A DNA stretch of 25,242 nucleotides. Source: Lysobacter_K sp043738095. Its GTDB lineage: Bacteria > Pseudomonadota > Gammaproteobacteria > Xanthomonadales > Xanthomonadaceae. Positions 6,250 to 13,928 of this stretch are shown here, in pieces. The stretch is taken from contig JAYSZI010000030.1 in the NCBI GenBank assembly GCA_043738095.1, positions 1 to 25,242 on the forward strand, in the 5' to 3' direction. Positions within the stretch are counted from its first letter, which is position 1. The number at the start of each line of letters is the position of its first letter. Below the pieces are notes generated by a model. The model did no database searches. It had not been told where the DNA came from and saw only the letters and a list, made by a program, of their open reading frames with translations. Position numbers and translations under genes: made by a program.

Positions 6250-8363
6250 GCGCCGAACTCGTTGGCAACCGGGGCACTGGCTGTGTTCTGGTCTGTACGC
6301 GGCGCGGCTGACCTCTGCGCCGGCGGAACTCCTGTGGCTTGGCCTGCTGCTGGTTTGCCTGAAGCAGATGCTGCAGGCCTGCCTGAAGCGGGATTGGCTG
6401 CTGCTGATTGGCTTGCTGAAGGCTTGGGTGCTGACCCGGCTTCAGGGGGCTCAGACGTGGTTGCGGGCTCGGCTGGGCGGGGCTCGTGCGACCTCGAACC
6501 GGCTCCTTCGCGCTTGTCGGCGGCAGGCTTATCCGACATTGGGTCTGGCTTCTCGACGCCAGGCTTGGTGGGAGCACCGGTTGCAGCAGGCTTGGTTGAC
6601 TCGGATGCCGCGGGCTTGGCGGCATCCGACGCCTTCACAGCCGCCGGCACGATGCCAGTCTTGTCCACCGCCCGCTGCAAGGCGCGGCTTTCGGGGTCGA
6701 GCTTGCGTGCCTCGTCGAGGTATTTGCGGGCTTCTTCGCGTTTGCCGGCCCGCCACAGCACTTCGCCGAGGTGCGCGGCGATTTCGGCATCCTTTTGCAA
6801 CGCAAACGCGCGCCGCAGCTCGACCAAAGCGTCGTCCACGCGGCCGAGCCGATACAGCACCCAGCCGTAGCTGTCGACGATGGCGGCGTTGTTAGGCTCG
6901 GCGGTGCGGGCGCGATCGATCAGCTCCAGGGCTTCCTGATAGCGCGTGGTGCGGTCGGCCAGCGTGTAGCCCAGCGCGTTCAGCGCAGCGACGTTGTCGG
7001 GTTCGGCCACCAGGATCTTGCGCAGGTCCGCTTCGGCGCGGGCGATGTTGTCGCGTCGCTCCCAGCTCAGCGCGCGCGCGTAGAGGATCTCGGATTCGTC
7101 CGGGAACCCGGCCAGGCCGCGTTCGTAGGCGTCGAGCTCGCCGGCGAGGTCGGTGTCCTTCTGACGCAACGCCGCCTCCATCAGATAGCCGTCGCGGCGC
7201 GCCTCGTCCGGCGCCGAAGCGTCCGATTGCAATTCGCGCAAGGACTTGAAGGCCTCGTCGCCGCGCTTGAGTTCATGCAGCACGTTGGCCGCGCGCAACC
7301 GCGCCACCCAGCGTTGCGGGCCACCCGGGACGCCTCGATACCACTCCAAGGCTTCGTTGTAGCGCTCGAGAAACTCGGCGACCTGACCGAGCAGCAGGCG
7401 TCGTTGCGGTTCCGGCTTGGCGGCATCTCGGCTGAGCTGCTCGTACAACGCCGTCAGCGCCGGCTTGTCCTCGGCGCGCGCCAGCAGCGACGCGCGCAAC
7501 GCGTAGGTCTGCTCGTCCTGCGGGCCGCGCGCGAGCGCCGCGGACGCCGCGGCGAGGTCGCCCAGCTGGTCGTATTCCTGGGCGATGGCCAGCCGCAGGT
7601 CGGCGTCGCTAGCGGCGCGGTCGGCGATCGACGCGAGCACCTGCTTGGCCTCGTCGGGTTTGTCGCCTTCGCGCAGCTGGCTGGCCCGCAACAACGCCAC
7701 CCGCGGCTCGCCCGGGAAGCGGCGGACCACCTCGGTCACGATGCGTTCGGCGAGTTTGGGCTGCTCGAGTCGCTGCGCGAGGCCGCCGAACGCGAGCCAG
7801 GCTTGCAGCTTGTTGGGTATCTGGCCGTCGACCAGCATTTTCTCCAGCAGCCTCACCGCCTGCTGCGGATCGCGCGCGCCCAGCCCGACCACGCCCAGCG
7901 CCTGACGCCAACCTTCGTCGTCAGGAGACGCCAGCAGCGCGCCGAGGTGCTTGCGCGCGCCGCGCTCGTCACCCAGACGCAGCGCGAGGCCCGCTTCGGC
8001 GGCCAGCAACGGCAAGCCGCCGTCGCCGTGTTTGCGCCAAAGTTTCAACGCCTCGGCGGCGACCGCGTCGTCCTTGGCAAGCAGGGCGATGCGGGTAGCG
8101 CGTTCGGCCAGGGCGACGTCGTCGGCAGCGCGCGCCGCGGCGAGATAGGCGCGGGCGGCTTCGTCCAGGCGTCCGGCCTGGAGCGCGAACTCCGCCGTCA
8201 GCAATGGCTCCAGTGCGCGGCCGGTGACATCGTCTTTCGCGGGTTTGGCCACCGACGGCGACACCGCTGCGGCAAGCGTCACAGGGCTGCACAGCGCCAG
8301 CGCGAGGGCCAGGGCGGCGGTGACGGGACGTAAGACGGAGGGCATAGGACGCTTCAGACTCAT
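6246..8363 (-). CDS. Exported tetratricopeptide-repeat protein with a long Ala/Pro/Lys-rich tail
   Basis: A 705-residue protein upstream of lolB. An N-terminal signal peptide (hydrophobic LRPVTAALALALALCSPVTLA, residues about 11-31) suggests a periplasmic location. Residues about 45-570 are Ala/Leu/Arg-rich helical repeats; clear TPR units include NVAALNALGYTLADR, NAAIVDSYGWVLYRLG and AEIAAHLGEVLWRAGKREEA. Residues 572-705 form a low-complexity tail of Ala, Pro, Ser and Lys with almost no aromatic residues, ending VANEFGA. The gene is the first of the TPR-lolB-ispE set and overlaps lolB by four bases. An alternative ATG lies at 8345 (residue 7). A role in envelope or lipoprotein assembly is inferred only from its neighbours. 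Confidence 0.88.
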   Translation of the reverse strand: MSLKRPMPSVLRPVTAALALALALCSPVTLAAAVSPSVAKPAKDDVTGRALEPLLTAEFALQAGRLDEAARAYLAAARAADDVALAERATRIALLAKDDAVAAEALKLWRKHGDGGLPLLAAEAGLALRLGDERGARKHLGALLASPDDEGWRQALGVVGLGARDPQQAVRLLEKMLVDGQIPNKLQAWLAFGGLAQRLEQPKLAERIVTEVVRRFPGEPRVALLRASQLREGDKPDEAKQVLASIADRAASDADLRLAIAQEYDQLGDLAAASAALARGPQDEQTYALRASLLARAEDKPALTALYEQLSRDAAKPEPQRRLLLGQVAEFLERYNEALEWYRGVPGGPQRWVARLRAANVLHELKRGDEAFKSLRELQSDASAPDEARRDGYLMEAALRQKDTDLAGELDAYERGLAGFPDESEILYARALSWERRDNIARAEADLRKILVAEPDNVAALNALGYTLADRTTRYQEALELIDRARTAEPNNAAIVDSYGWVLYRLGRVDDALVELRRAFALQKDAEIAAHLGEVLWRAGKREEARKYLDEARKLDPESRALQRAVDKTGIVPAAVKASDAAKPAASESTKPAATGAPTKPGVEKPDPMSDKPAADKREGAGSRSHEPRPAEPATTSEPPEAGSAPKPSASQSAAANPASGRPAASASGKPAAGQATGVPPAQRSAAPRTDQNTASAPVANEFGA

Positions 8364-8429
8364 TTAGGAATCAGGGGCCGGTAGAATGGGGCCTTCAGCA
8401 GCCGCAGCTTATCGCACGCACCTGAACAC

Positions 8430-8528
8430 GTACGACAAAGGCAGGCACCGCAAGCCCGGTACGGCAAGTGCTGGCACAGCGAGCCCGGGCCCCCGTGTTG
8501 GTACGACAAGCCGGACCGATTAGTCCGG
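8430..8528 (+). promoter_or_regulatory. Repeat-bearing region upstream of hemA
   Basis: The 206 bases between the divergent TPR gene and hemA contain three direct copies of GTACGRCAA (8430-8438, 8459-8467, 8501-8509; the middle one is GTACGGCAA). They also hold a perfect hairpin CCGGAC-CGATTA-GTCCGG (8511-8528), 41 bases before the hemA ATG. No convincing -35/-10 pair was found on either strand. The repeats could be a protein-binding array or chance similarity. Confidence 0.35.
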
Positions 8529-8569
8529 AAGACTCGGCCCGGTTCCGCACAAGGTGCATCGACCCCGAA

Positions 8570-9841
8570 ATGAGTTTGTTCGTCCTCGGCATCAACCACC
8601 AGACCGCGCCGGTCAGCCTGCGCGAACGCGTCGCGTTTTCGGCCGACGCGGTGCCGGCCGCCCTCGTGGGTTTGCGCGCACTGCCGCAGGTGCAGGAGGT
8701 CGCGTTGCTGTCGACCTGCAACCGCACCGAGCTGTACGCGGTGACCGACGACGACGGCTGCGCGCTCGCCGACTGGCTGGCAGCGCATCAGGACGGCAGC
8801 AGCGGCGATCTGCACGCTTATCTGTATCGCCACCGCGATGCGGACGCGGTGCGGCATCTGTTCCGCGTGGCCACCGGACTGGATTCGCAGGTACTCGGCG
8901 AGCCGCAGATCCTCGGCCAGGTCAAGGACGCCTGGGCCACCGCACGCGGTGCCGGCAGCTTGGGCACGCAACTGGATCGGTTGTTCCAGCAGGCGTTCGT
9001 CACCGCCAAACGCGCGCGCACCGACACCCGCCTCGGGGCGAATCCGGTGTCGGTGGCGTCGGCGGCGGTGCGGCTGGCGCAAGAATCGTTCGCGCGTCTG
9101 CAGGATTCGACCGTGCTGCTGGTCGGCGCCGGCGAGACGATCGAACTGGCGGCCCGGCATCTTGCCCAGGCCAAGCCGAAACGCTTATTGGTCGCCAATC
9201 GCACGCTCGCGCATGCGCAGGACCTGGCCAGTCGGTACGGCGGGGTCGCGCTGCCGCTGTCGGAGCTCGGCAAGCATCTGAGCGAGGCCGACATCGTGCT
9301 GTCAGCCACCGCCAGCCGCGAGCCGATCCTCCACCAGCACGACGTCGCTGCCGCTCTGGCCGCGCGCAAGCACCGGCCGATGCTGCTGCTCGATCTGGCC
9401 GTGCCACGCGATATCGCCAGCGATGTTGCTGAGTTGCGCGACGTGTTCCTGTACACCGTCGACGACCTCGAACGCGTGATCGAAGACAACCGTCACAGCC
9501 GCCGGGAGGCCGCGATCGAGGCCGAAGCGATCGTCGAATTGCAGGTGTCGCGCTTCGTCGAAACGCTCGCAGCCAGCACCCGCACGGCGCCGCTCAAGCG
9601 CCTGCGCGCGCATGGCGACGCGGCGCGCGCCGAAGTGCTGGCCAAGGCCAGGCAGCAACTCGACGCCGGGCAAGATCCAGGCGAGGTGCTGGACTTCCTC
9701 GCCCACACCCTTACCAACCGCTTGCTGCATGCGCCGACGATCGCGCTGCGTGAGGCAGCCCTGACCGGCAACGCCGAATTGGCGCGCGCGGCGGACAAGC
9801 TGTTTCCCGCCGAGGAGCCGGGAAATGGGAATGGGGAATAG
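8570..9841 (+). CDS. hemA: Glutamyl-tRNA reductase
   Basis: Reduces glutamyl-tRNA to glutamate-1-semialdehyde, the first committed step of C5 tetrapyrrole (heme) synthesis. The 423-residue protein starts MSLFVLGINHQTAPVSLRER. It has the catalytic Cys50 in LLSTCNRTELYAV, the family signature around HLFRVATGLDSQVLGEPQIL, a Rossmann NADPH site (VLLVGAGETIE) and a C-terminal dimerisation helix. The ATG at 8570 is chosen by homology; the frame runs 34 codons further upstream with no family similarity. The final residues PGNGNGE and the TAG stop are encoded inside an inverted-repeat element, so the true tail may have been replaced. prfA follows 140 bases downstream, the classical hemA-prfA order. 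Confidence 0.96.
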   Translation: MSLFVLGINHQTAPVSLRERVAFSADAVPAALVGLRALPQVQEVALLSTCNRTELYAVTDDDGCALADWLAAHQDGSSGDLHAYLYRHRDADAVRHLFRVATGLDSQVLGEPQILGQVKDAWATARGAGSLGTQLDRLFQQAFVTAKRARTDTRLGANPVSVASAAVRLAQESFARLQDSTVLLVGAGETIELAARHLAQAKPKRLLVANRTLAHAQDLASRYGGVALPLSELGKHLSEADIVLSATASREPILHQHDVAAALAARKHRPMLLLDLAVPRDIASDVAELRDVFLYTVDDLERVIEDNRHSRREAAIEAEAIVELQVSRFVETLAASTRTAPLKRLRAHGDAARAEVLAKARQQLDAGQDPGEVLDFLAHTLTNRLLHAPTIALREAALTGNAELARAADKLFPAEEPGNGNGE

Positions 9842-9976
9842 GGAATGGATCGATGCAGGCGCGGGCGGATCCCTCGCCGTTGTGACCAAGACCAGCGCGC
9901 GTCGCCGCACCCAGCGCGGACACGAACCAACCCGCCGACCACCATTCCCTGTTCCCCCTTCCCCTTTCCCGGCTCC
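9814..9976. repeat. 163-bp inverted-repeat element filling the hemA-prfA junction
   Basis: The left arm 9814-9848 (plus strand, beginning GGAGCCGGGAAATGGGAATG) and the right arm 9942-9976 (read as its complement, beginning GGAGCCGGGAAAGGGGAAGG) match at 32 of 35 positions by hand alignment. Each arm contains GGGAAT/GGGGAA units. The 93-base centre is unrelated GC-rich sequence without a reading frame of note. The left arm contains the hemA stop codon and the right arm ends five bases before the prfA ATG. A second, more diverged copy is at 2004-2154. It encodes no transposase; a MITE-like origin is possible but unproven. Confidence 0.8.
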
Positions 9977-9981
9977 AATCA

Positions 9982-11085
9982 ATGACCCCTACGCTGCGCC
10001 GTAAGCTGGAAGCACTCGCCGAACGGCGCGAGGAACTCGAACGCCTGCTTGCCGACCCGGGCGTCATCGCCGACAACGAGCGGTTCCGCAAGCTGTCGCG
10101 CGAGTTCTCCCAGCTGGAACCGGTCGCGACCGCGCTCGCCAATGAAGCCGCAGCCAAGCACGACCTAGCGGCGGCCGAGACGATGCGCAACGATCCGCTG
10201 CTGCAGAACGACCGCGACATGCGCGACCTGGCCGACGAGGAAATCGCCACCGCGAACGCGCGCCTGGAGCAGCTCGACGTCGAGCTGCTCGCGCATCTGA
10301 TCCCGAAAGACCCGCGCGACGACGGCGACATTTACCTGGAAGTGCGCGCCGGCACCGGCGGCGACGAAGCGGCGATTTTCGCCGGCGATCTGTTCCGCAT
10401 GTACTCGCGGTATGCCGAGCGCCAAGGGTGGAAGGTCGAGGTCGAGTCGGCCAGCCAGGGCGACCACGGTGGCTTCAAGGAAGTGATCGCGCGCGTCGAA
10501 GGCCGCGGCGCGTATTCGCAGTTGAAGTTCGAATCCGGCACCCACCGCGTGCAGCGCGTGCCCGAGACCGAATCGCAGGGCCGCATCCACACCTCGGCGG
10601 CGACGGTGGCGATCATTCCGGTCGAGCCCGACGGCGAGCCGATCGAGATCAACGCCGCCGATCTGCGCGTCGACACGTTCCGGGCGTCGGGCGCGGGTGG
10701 CCAGCACGTCAACAAAACCGACTCGGCCATCCGCATCACCCACCTGCCCAGCGGCGTGGTGGTCGAGAACCAGACCGAGCGCAGCCAGCACGCGAACCGC
10801 GACAAGGCGATGAAGCGACTCAAGGCGATGCTGCTCGATGCGCAGACTGCGAAGGCCGCGGCCGCGCAGGCGCAAACTCGCAAGTTGCAGGTTGGCAGCG
10901 GCGACCGCAGCCAGCGCATCCGCACCTACAACTACGCCCAGGGCCGCATCACCGACCACCGGGTCGAAGGCTTGACGTTGTACGACCTGCCGAACGTGCT
11001 GACCGGCGCCCTCGACGATCTGGTCGCGCGGCTGCAGCAGGAGCATCAGGCCGACGAATTGGCGCGGTTGACGGAATCGCCGTGA
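9982..11085 (+). CDS. prfA: Peptide chain release factor 1
   Basis: Recognises UAA and UAG stop codons and triggers peptide release. The 367-residue protein starts MTPTLRRKLEALAERREELE. It carries the RF1 PxT codon-recognition motif as Pro194-Glu195-Thr196 (within RVPETESQGRIHTSA) and the peptidyl-hydrolysis GGQ motif at residues 239-241 (ASGAGGQHVNKTDSAIRITH). The ATG at 9982 sits five bases after an inverted repeat and lacks a clear Shine-Dalgarno sequence, so it may depend on the repeat structure or on initiation without one. The usual third gene, the methyltransferase prmC that modifies the GGQ glutamine, does not follow here. Confidence 0.97.
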   Translation: MTPTLRRKLEALAERREELERLLADPGVIADNERFRKLSREFSQLEPVATALANEAAAKHDLAAAETMRNDPLLQNDRDMRDLADEEIATANARLEQLDVELLAHLIPKDPRDDGDIYLEVRAGTGGDEAAIFAGDLFRMYSRYAERQGWKVEVESASQGDHGGFKEVIARVEGRGAYSQLKFESGTHRVQRVPETESQGRIHTSAATVAIIPVEPDGEPIEINAADLRVDTFRASGAGGQHVNKTDSAIRITHLPSGVVVENQTERSQHANRDKAMKRLKAMLLDAQTAKAAAAQAQTRKLQVGSGDRSQRIRTYNYAQGRITDHRVEGLTLYDLPNVLTGALDDLVARLQQEHQADELARLTESP

Positions 11086-11087
11086 TC

Positions 11088-11110
11088 GCGCGCGGCATGC
11101 GCCGGCGCGC
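11088..11110 (+). terminator. GC-rich hairpin just after prfA
   Basis: Two bases after the prfA stop, GCGCGCGGC (11088-11096) pairs with GCC-G-GCGCGC (11101-11110, one bulged G) around an ATGC loop. There is no T tract, so if it ends transcription it does so imperfectly or with help; it may instead protect the 3' end. Confidence 0.35.
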
Positions 11111-11506
11111 GTGGCGTGCGGTGCGCTGGATGCGATGCCGCCAATGACCGTCCATGCGCATCTGACACGCCATGCCTCACGACGCCGTGGTTGTGACGCG
11201 AACGCAAAACTGTCAACCCGTACGACACGATTGCCGACGGCGCCCAACGGCGCGACGAGCTTCCGCGTAAGTGACCACAGCAACGTCTTTTCGCCTCGGG
11301 CACGATCTGCGACATGCCGATGCCGTGCACGGTCGGAACGGAGCGAGGGCGCTGCTCTGCTCGCTCGACCCGCTCCCTTTACAGCGTGCGGAACTATCGA
11401 TCGTTATGCTATCCGCGATGGCCTGTTGGGCTCGGATGTGCGGGAGGGGGCATGTCGGATCCCATGGCGGGATGACATGATTGACCTTCCGAATTCGAGG
11501 CTTGTC
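11111..11506. other. 396-base region without a supported gene (prfA to acetyltransferase)
   Basis: Reading frames across it look like shadows: none has a ribosome-binding site, domain or plausible composition. It holds one clear hairpin, GAGCGAG/CTCGCTC with a 12-base loop (11341-11366), and a possible -10-like TATGCT near 11407 without a convincing -35. The stretch from about 11390 on is less GC-rich and is probably the upstream control region of the acetyltransferase gene. Confidence 0.4.
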
Positions 11507-11962
11507 ATGCCCCTTTCCACTCGCCGCGCCACCCTCGCCGACCTTGACGTGCTCGCGCCATTGTTCGATGCCTATCGCTGCTTCTACGACCAAGCCGAAG
11601 ACCTAACGCGTGCGCGCAACTTCCTCACCGAGCGCCTGCAACGCGACGAGTCGGTGGTGCTTTTGGCAGAAATAGACCGCGTAGCAGCCGGGTTCACCCA
11701 ACTATATCCGTCGTTCTCCTCGGTGCGCGCGGCGCGGGTGTGGGTGTTGAACGACTTGTACGTGGCGGCGTCGGCGCGGCGATGTGGCGTGGCGCAGGCC
11801 CTGCTCGCGGCGGCCGCCGATTTCGCCCGCGGCGATGGCGCGATCCGACTGGTATTGGAAACCGCGCCCGACAACCACGCTGCGCAGGCGCTGTACACCG
11901 CCCAGGGCTGGCTGCGCTACGACGACACGTTGCGCTATCAGCTGCCGCTCCACGTCGGCTGA
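11507..11962 (+). CDS. GNAT-family N-acetyltransferase
   Basis: A 151-residue single-domain GNAT protein that should transfer an acetyl (or other acyl) group from CoA to an unknown amine. It starts MPLSTRRATLADLDVLAPLF. The central strand VWVLNDLYVAASARRCGVAQALL (residues 78-100) contains the pyrophosphate-binding motif A, R91-R-C-G-V-A. NHAAQALYTAQGWLRYD (123-139) is motif B. The ATG at 11507 has GAGG seven bases upstream; an in-frame ATG at 11477 is less well supported. Eight bases after its stop the TPR/GT41 gene starts, so the two are likely cotranscribed. The substrate cannot be told from sequence. Confidence 0.9.
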   Translation: MPLSTRRATLADLDVLAPLFDAYRCFYDQAEDLTRARNFLTERLQRDESVVLLAEIDRVAAGFTQLYPSFSSVRAARVWVLNDLYVAASARRCGVAQALLAAAADFARGDGAIRLVLETAPDNHAAQALYTAQGWLRYDDTLRYQLPLHVG

Positions 11963-11969
11963 CCACTGC

Positions 11970-13727
11970 GTGCACGAACACGATCCCCGCGGCGACGCCC
12001 TACGCGCAGTCGAACGCGAGCCGCGCGACGCGATGGCATGGATCGTTCTGGCTGAACACGAACTCGACGCCGGCGATGCGCGCGCCGGCGAGGCAGCGGC
12101 GCAGCGCGCCTTGGCGTTGCGGCCCGGCCATCCCGAGGCGTTGGCGCGGTTGGGTCGCGCGCAATGGATGCAGGGCCGGCGCGCTCTTGCCGTCGCAAGT
12201 CTGCGCGCCGCTGCCGCCAACGCGCCGACGCATCCGGGCATCGCGGTCTGGCTGGGGCATGCGCTCGAAGACAACGGCGAGGCCGAGGCCGCAGCACAGG
12301 CGTATGCCCACGCCCACGCGCTTGCGCCCGACGAGCCGCAGCTGGCTGCGTACCTGCTCTTGTGGCGACGCAAGTTGTGTGACTGGCGCGGACTGGACGC
12401 ATTGTCGCAACAGGTACGGGCCGCGGTGCGTGCCGGTCGCGCCGCGGTCGAACCGTTCGCATTCCTTAGCGAAGACGGCAGCGCCTCCGAACAGCTGCAG
12501 TGCGCGCGATTGCGCGCGGCGCAGGTGAACCACGCGGTGCGGCCATTGCCGCCGCCGTCGCCCCGGGCAAGCAATGGCGTGCTGCGGGTTGGGTTTTTGT
12601 CCAATGGCTTCGGCGCGCACCCGACCGGGCTGTTGACGGTGGCGTTGTTCGAGGCGTTGCGCGCGCAAGCGGGCAAGATCGCCAACGCGGGGGTATCGTC
12701 AACGTCCGATCCTCGCGCGCTGGAGGTGCACTTGTTCGCACTCAACGCCGATGACGGCAGCCCGATCCGCCGACGCCTGCACGCCGCCGCGCATGCACTG
12801 CACGACGTCGCCACGCAGCCACACGCACGCGTGGCCACGCGCATCCGCGAGGCGGGCATCGATGTGTTGTTCGACCTGCGTGGCTGGGGCGGCGGCGGCG
12901 CGCCCGAAGTGCTGGCTATGCGCCCGGCCCCGGTGCAGGTGAACTGGCTCGCCTACCCCGGGACATCAGGAGCGTCGTGGATCGACTACGTGCTGGCCGA
13001 CCCGTTTGTGTTGCCCGATAGCCTCGCCGCCGACTTCAGTGAAATCGTGGTGCAGCTGCCGCGCTGTTTTCAGCCGTCCGATACGACCCGGGCGATTCCG
13101 CCGCCCCCGTCGCGCGCAAACTGCGGACTGCCCGAGCGTGCCGAGGGCGGCATCGGCGTGGTGTTCTGCTGCTTCAACAACAGCTACAAACTCAACCCGC
13201 ACAGCGTCGCGCGCGCGCTCGAGGTGCTGCGCGGCGTGCCCGGCAGCGTGCTGTGGTTGCTGTCCGGCCCGGGCGAGGCCGATGCGCGTCTGCGCACGTT
13301 CGCGCAGTCGCAAGGGGTCGCGCCGCAGCGGCTGGTGTTCATGCCCAAGCAACCGCACGCGGAATACCTGGCGCGGCTGCAGCATGCCGACCTGTTCCTC
13401 GATACCGAGCCCTACAACGCCCACACCACGGCCTCGGACGCGTTGTGGGCCGGGTGTCCGGTGCTGACGCGACCCGGCCAGACATTTGCTGCCCGTGTGG
13501 CCGGCAGCTTGAACCACCATCTGCTCATGCCATCGATGAATGTTGACAGCGACGCCGCGTTCGTCGCGAGCGCGATCGCGCTCGGCCGCGATCCGGAGGC
13601 GCTTGCGGCGGTGCGCGCGGAGCTGGCGGTACGGCGGCGGGACAGTGGGTTGTTCGACATGGACGGGTTCGCGCGCGACTTCGTCGCAGCGGTCCTGGCA
13701 ATGTCCGGACTGCGCAAGCCTGCGTAG
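11970..13727 (+). CDS. TPR-domain protein O-GlcNAc transferase (GT41, SPINDLY/OGT-like)
   Basis: A 585-residue protein resembling the Xanthomonas campestris OGT homologue, which has a similar length. Residues 1-170 are TPR-like helices (e.g. EALARLGRAQWMQGRRALAVASLRAA). Residues about 205-570 form the two-lobed GT41 domain: VGFLSNGFGAHPTG with His217 at the position of the proposed catalytic His of XcOGT, VNWLAYPGTSGASWIDYVLADP, VFCCFNNSYKLNP (398-410), and the nucleotide-sugar site LDTEPYNAHTTASDALWAG (478-496). The best start is a GTG at 11970, eight bases after the acetyltransferase stop; the next candidate is an ATG 21 codons on. Sugar donor and protein targets are unknown. Linkage to the acetyltransferase is inferred from spacing. 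Confidence 0.9.
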   Translation: MHEHDPRGDALRAVEREPRDAMAWIVLAEHELDAGDARAGEAAAQRALALRPGHPEALARLGRAQWMQGRRALAVASLRAAAANAPTHPGIAVWLGHALEDNGEAEAAAQAYAHAHALAPDEPQLAAYLLLWRRKLCDWRGLDALSQQVRAAVRAGRAAVEPFAFLSEDGSASEQLQCARLRAAQVNHAVRPLPPPSPRASNGVLRVGFLSNGFGAHPTGLLTVALFEALRAQAGKIANAGVSSTSDPRALEVHLFALNADDGSPIRRRLHAAAHALHDVATQPHARVATRIREAGIDVLFDLRGWGGGGAPEVLAMRPAPVQVNWLAYPGTSGASWIDYVLADPFVLPDSLAADFSEIVVQLPRCFQPSDTTRAIPPPPSRANCGLPERAEGGIGVVFCCFNNSYKLNPHSVARALEVLRGVPGSVLWLLSGPGEADARLRTFAQSQGVAPQRLVFMPKQPHAEYLARLQHADLFLDTEPYNAHTTASDALWAGCPVLTRPGQTFAARVAGSLNHHLLMPSMNVDSDAAFVASAIALGRDPEALAAVRAELAVRRRDSGLFDMDGFARDFVAAVLAMSGLRKPA

Positions 13728-13787
13728 GCCAAGGTAGGTAGCCGCTGCGGCGCTCGGAAGCCTTCCGTCCAGCCGTGTGCACGACCG

Positions 13788-13819
13788 CGGGTTTCGGCTG
13801 CGACCCTGCCCGGGCTACG
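13788..13819 (+). repeat. Dispersed CCCGGGCTACG repeat, copy 1
   Basis: A 32-base unit beginning CGGGTTTCG and ending CCCGGGCTACG, in the same orientation as copy 2 at 13889-13920; 25 of 32 positions match. The sequence resembles the CGTAGCCCGGGT...GCGAAACCCGGG repeat I recall from intergenic DNA of several gammaproteobacteria. Confidence 0.65.
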
Positions 13820-13888
13820 GGGCTGGTGCTGGCGATACGTCGAGCTAGCGCAATGCGGTGGTCGCAGGGAAAGGCTGAGCCACGGCCC

Positions 13889-13920
13889 CGGGTTTCGCCC
13901 GCACCACCACCCGGGCTACG
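13889..13920 (+). repeat. Dispersed CCCGGGCTACG repeat, copy 2
   Basis: Second 32-base copy, starting 101 bases after copy 1 and ending nine bases before the moaB ATG. The conserved outer blocks are CGGGTTTCG and CCCGGGCTACG; most differences lie in the middle. Its closeness to the moaB start means it lies in the moaB leader or promoter region. Confidence 0.65.
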
Positions 13921-13928
13921 CTGCACGC

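Noticed and set aside
6771..8333. 520-codon plus-strand open frame opposite the TPR gene
   Set aside because: Exact shadow of the TPR coding strand; composition rich in Arg, Gln and Val with no motif, and the TPR frame has proper repeats and a signal peptide.
10165..11283. 372-codon minus-strand frame opposite prfA
   Set aside because: Shadow of prfA extending into a non-coding gap; no family resemblance.
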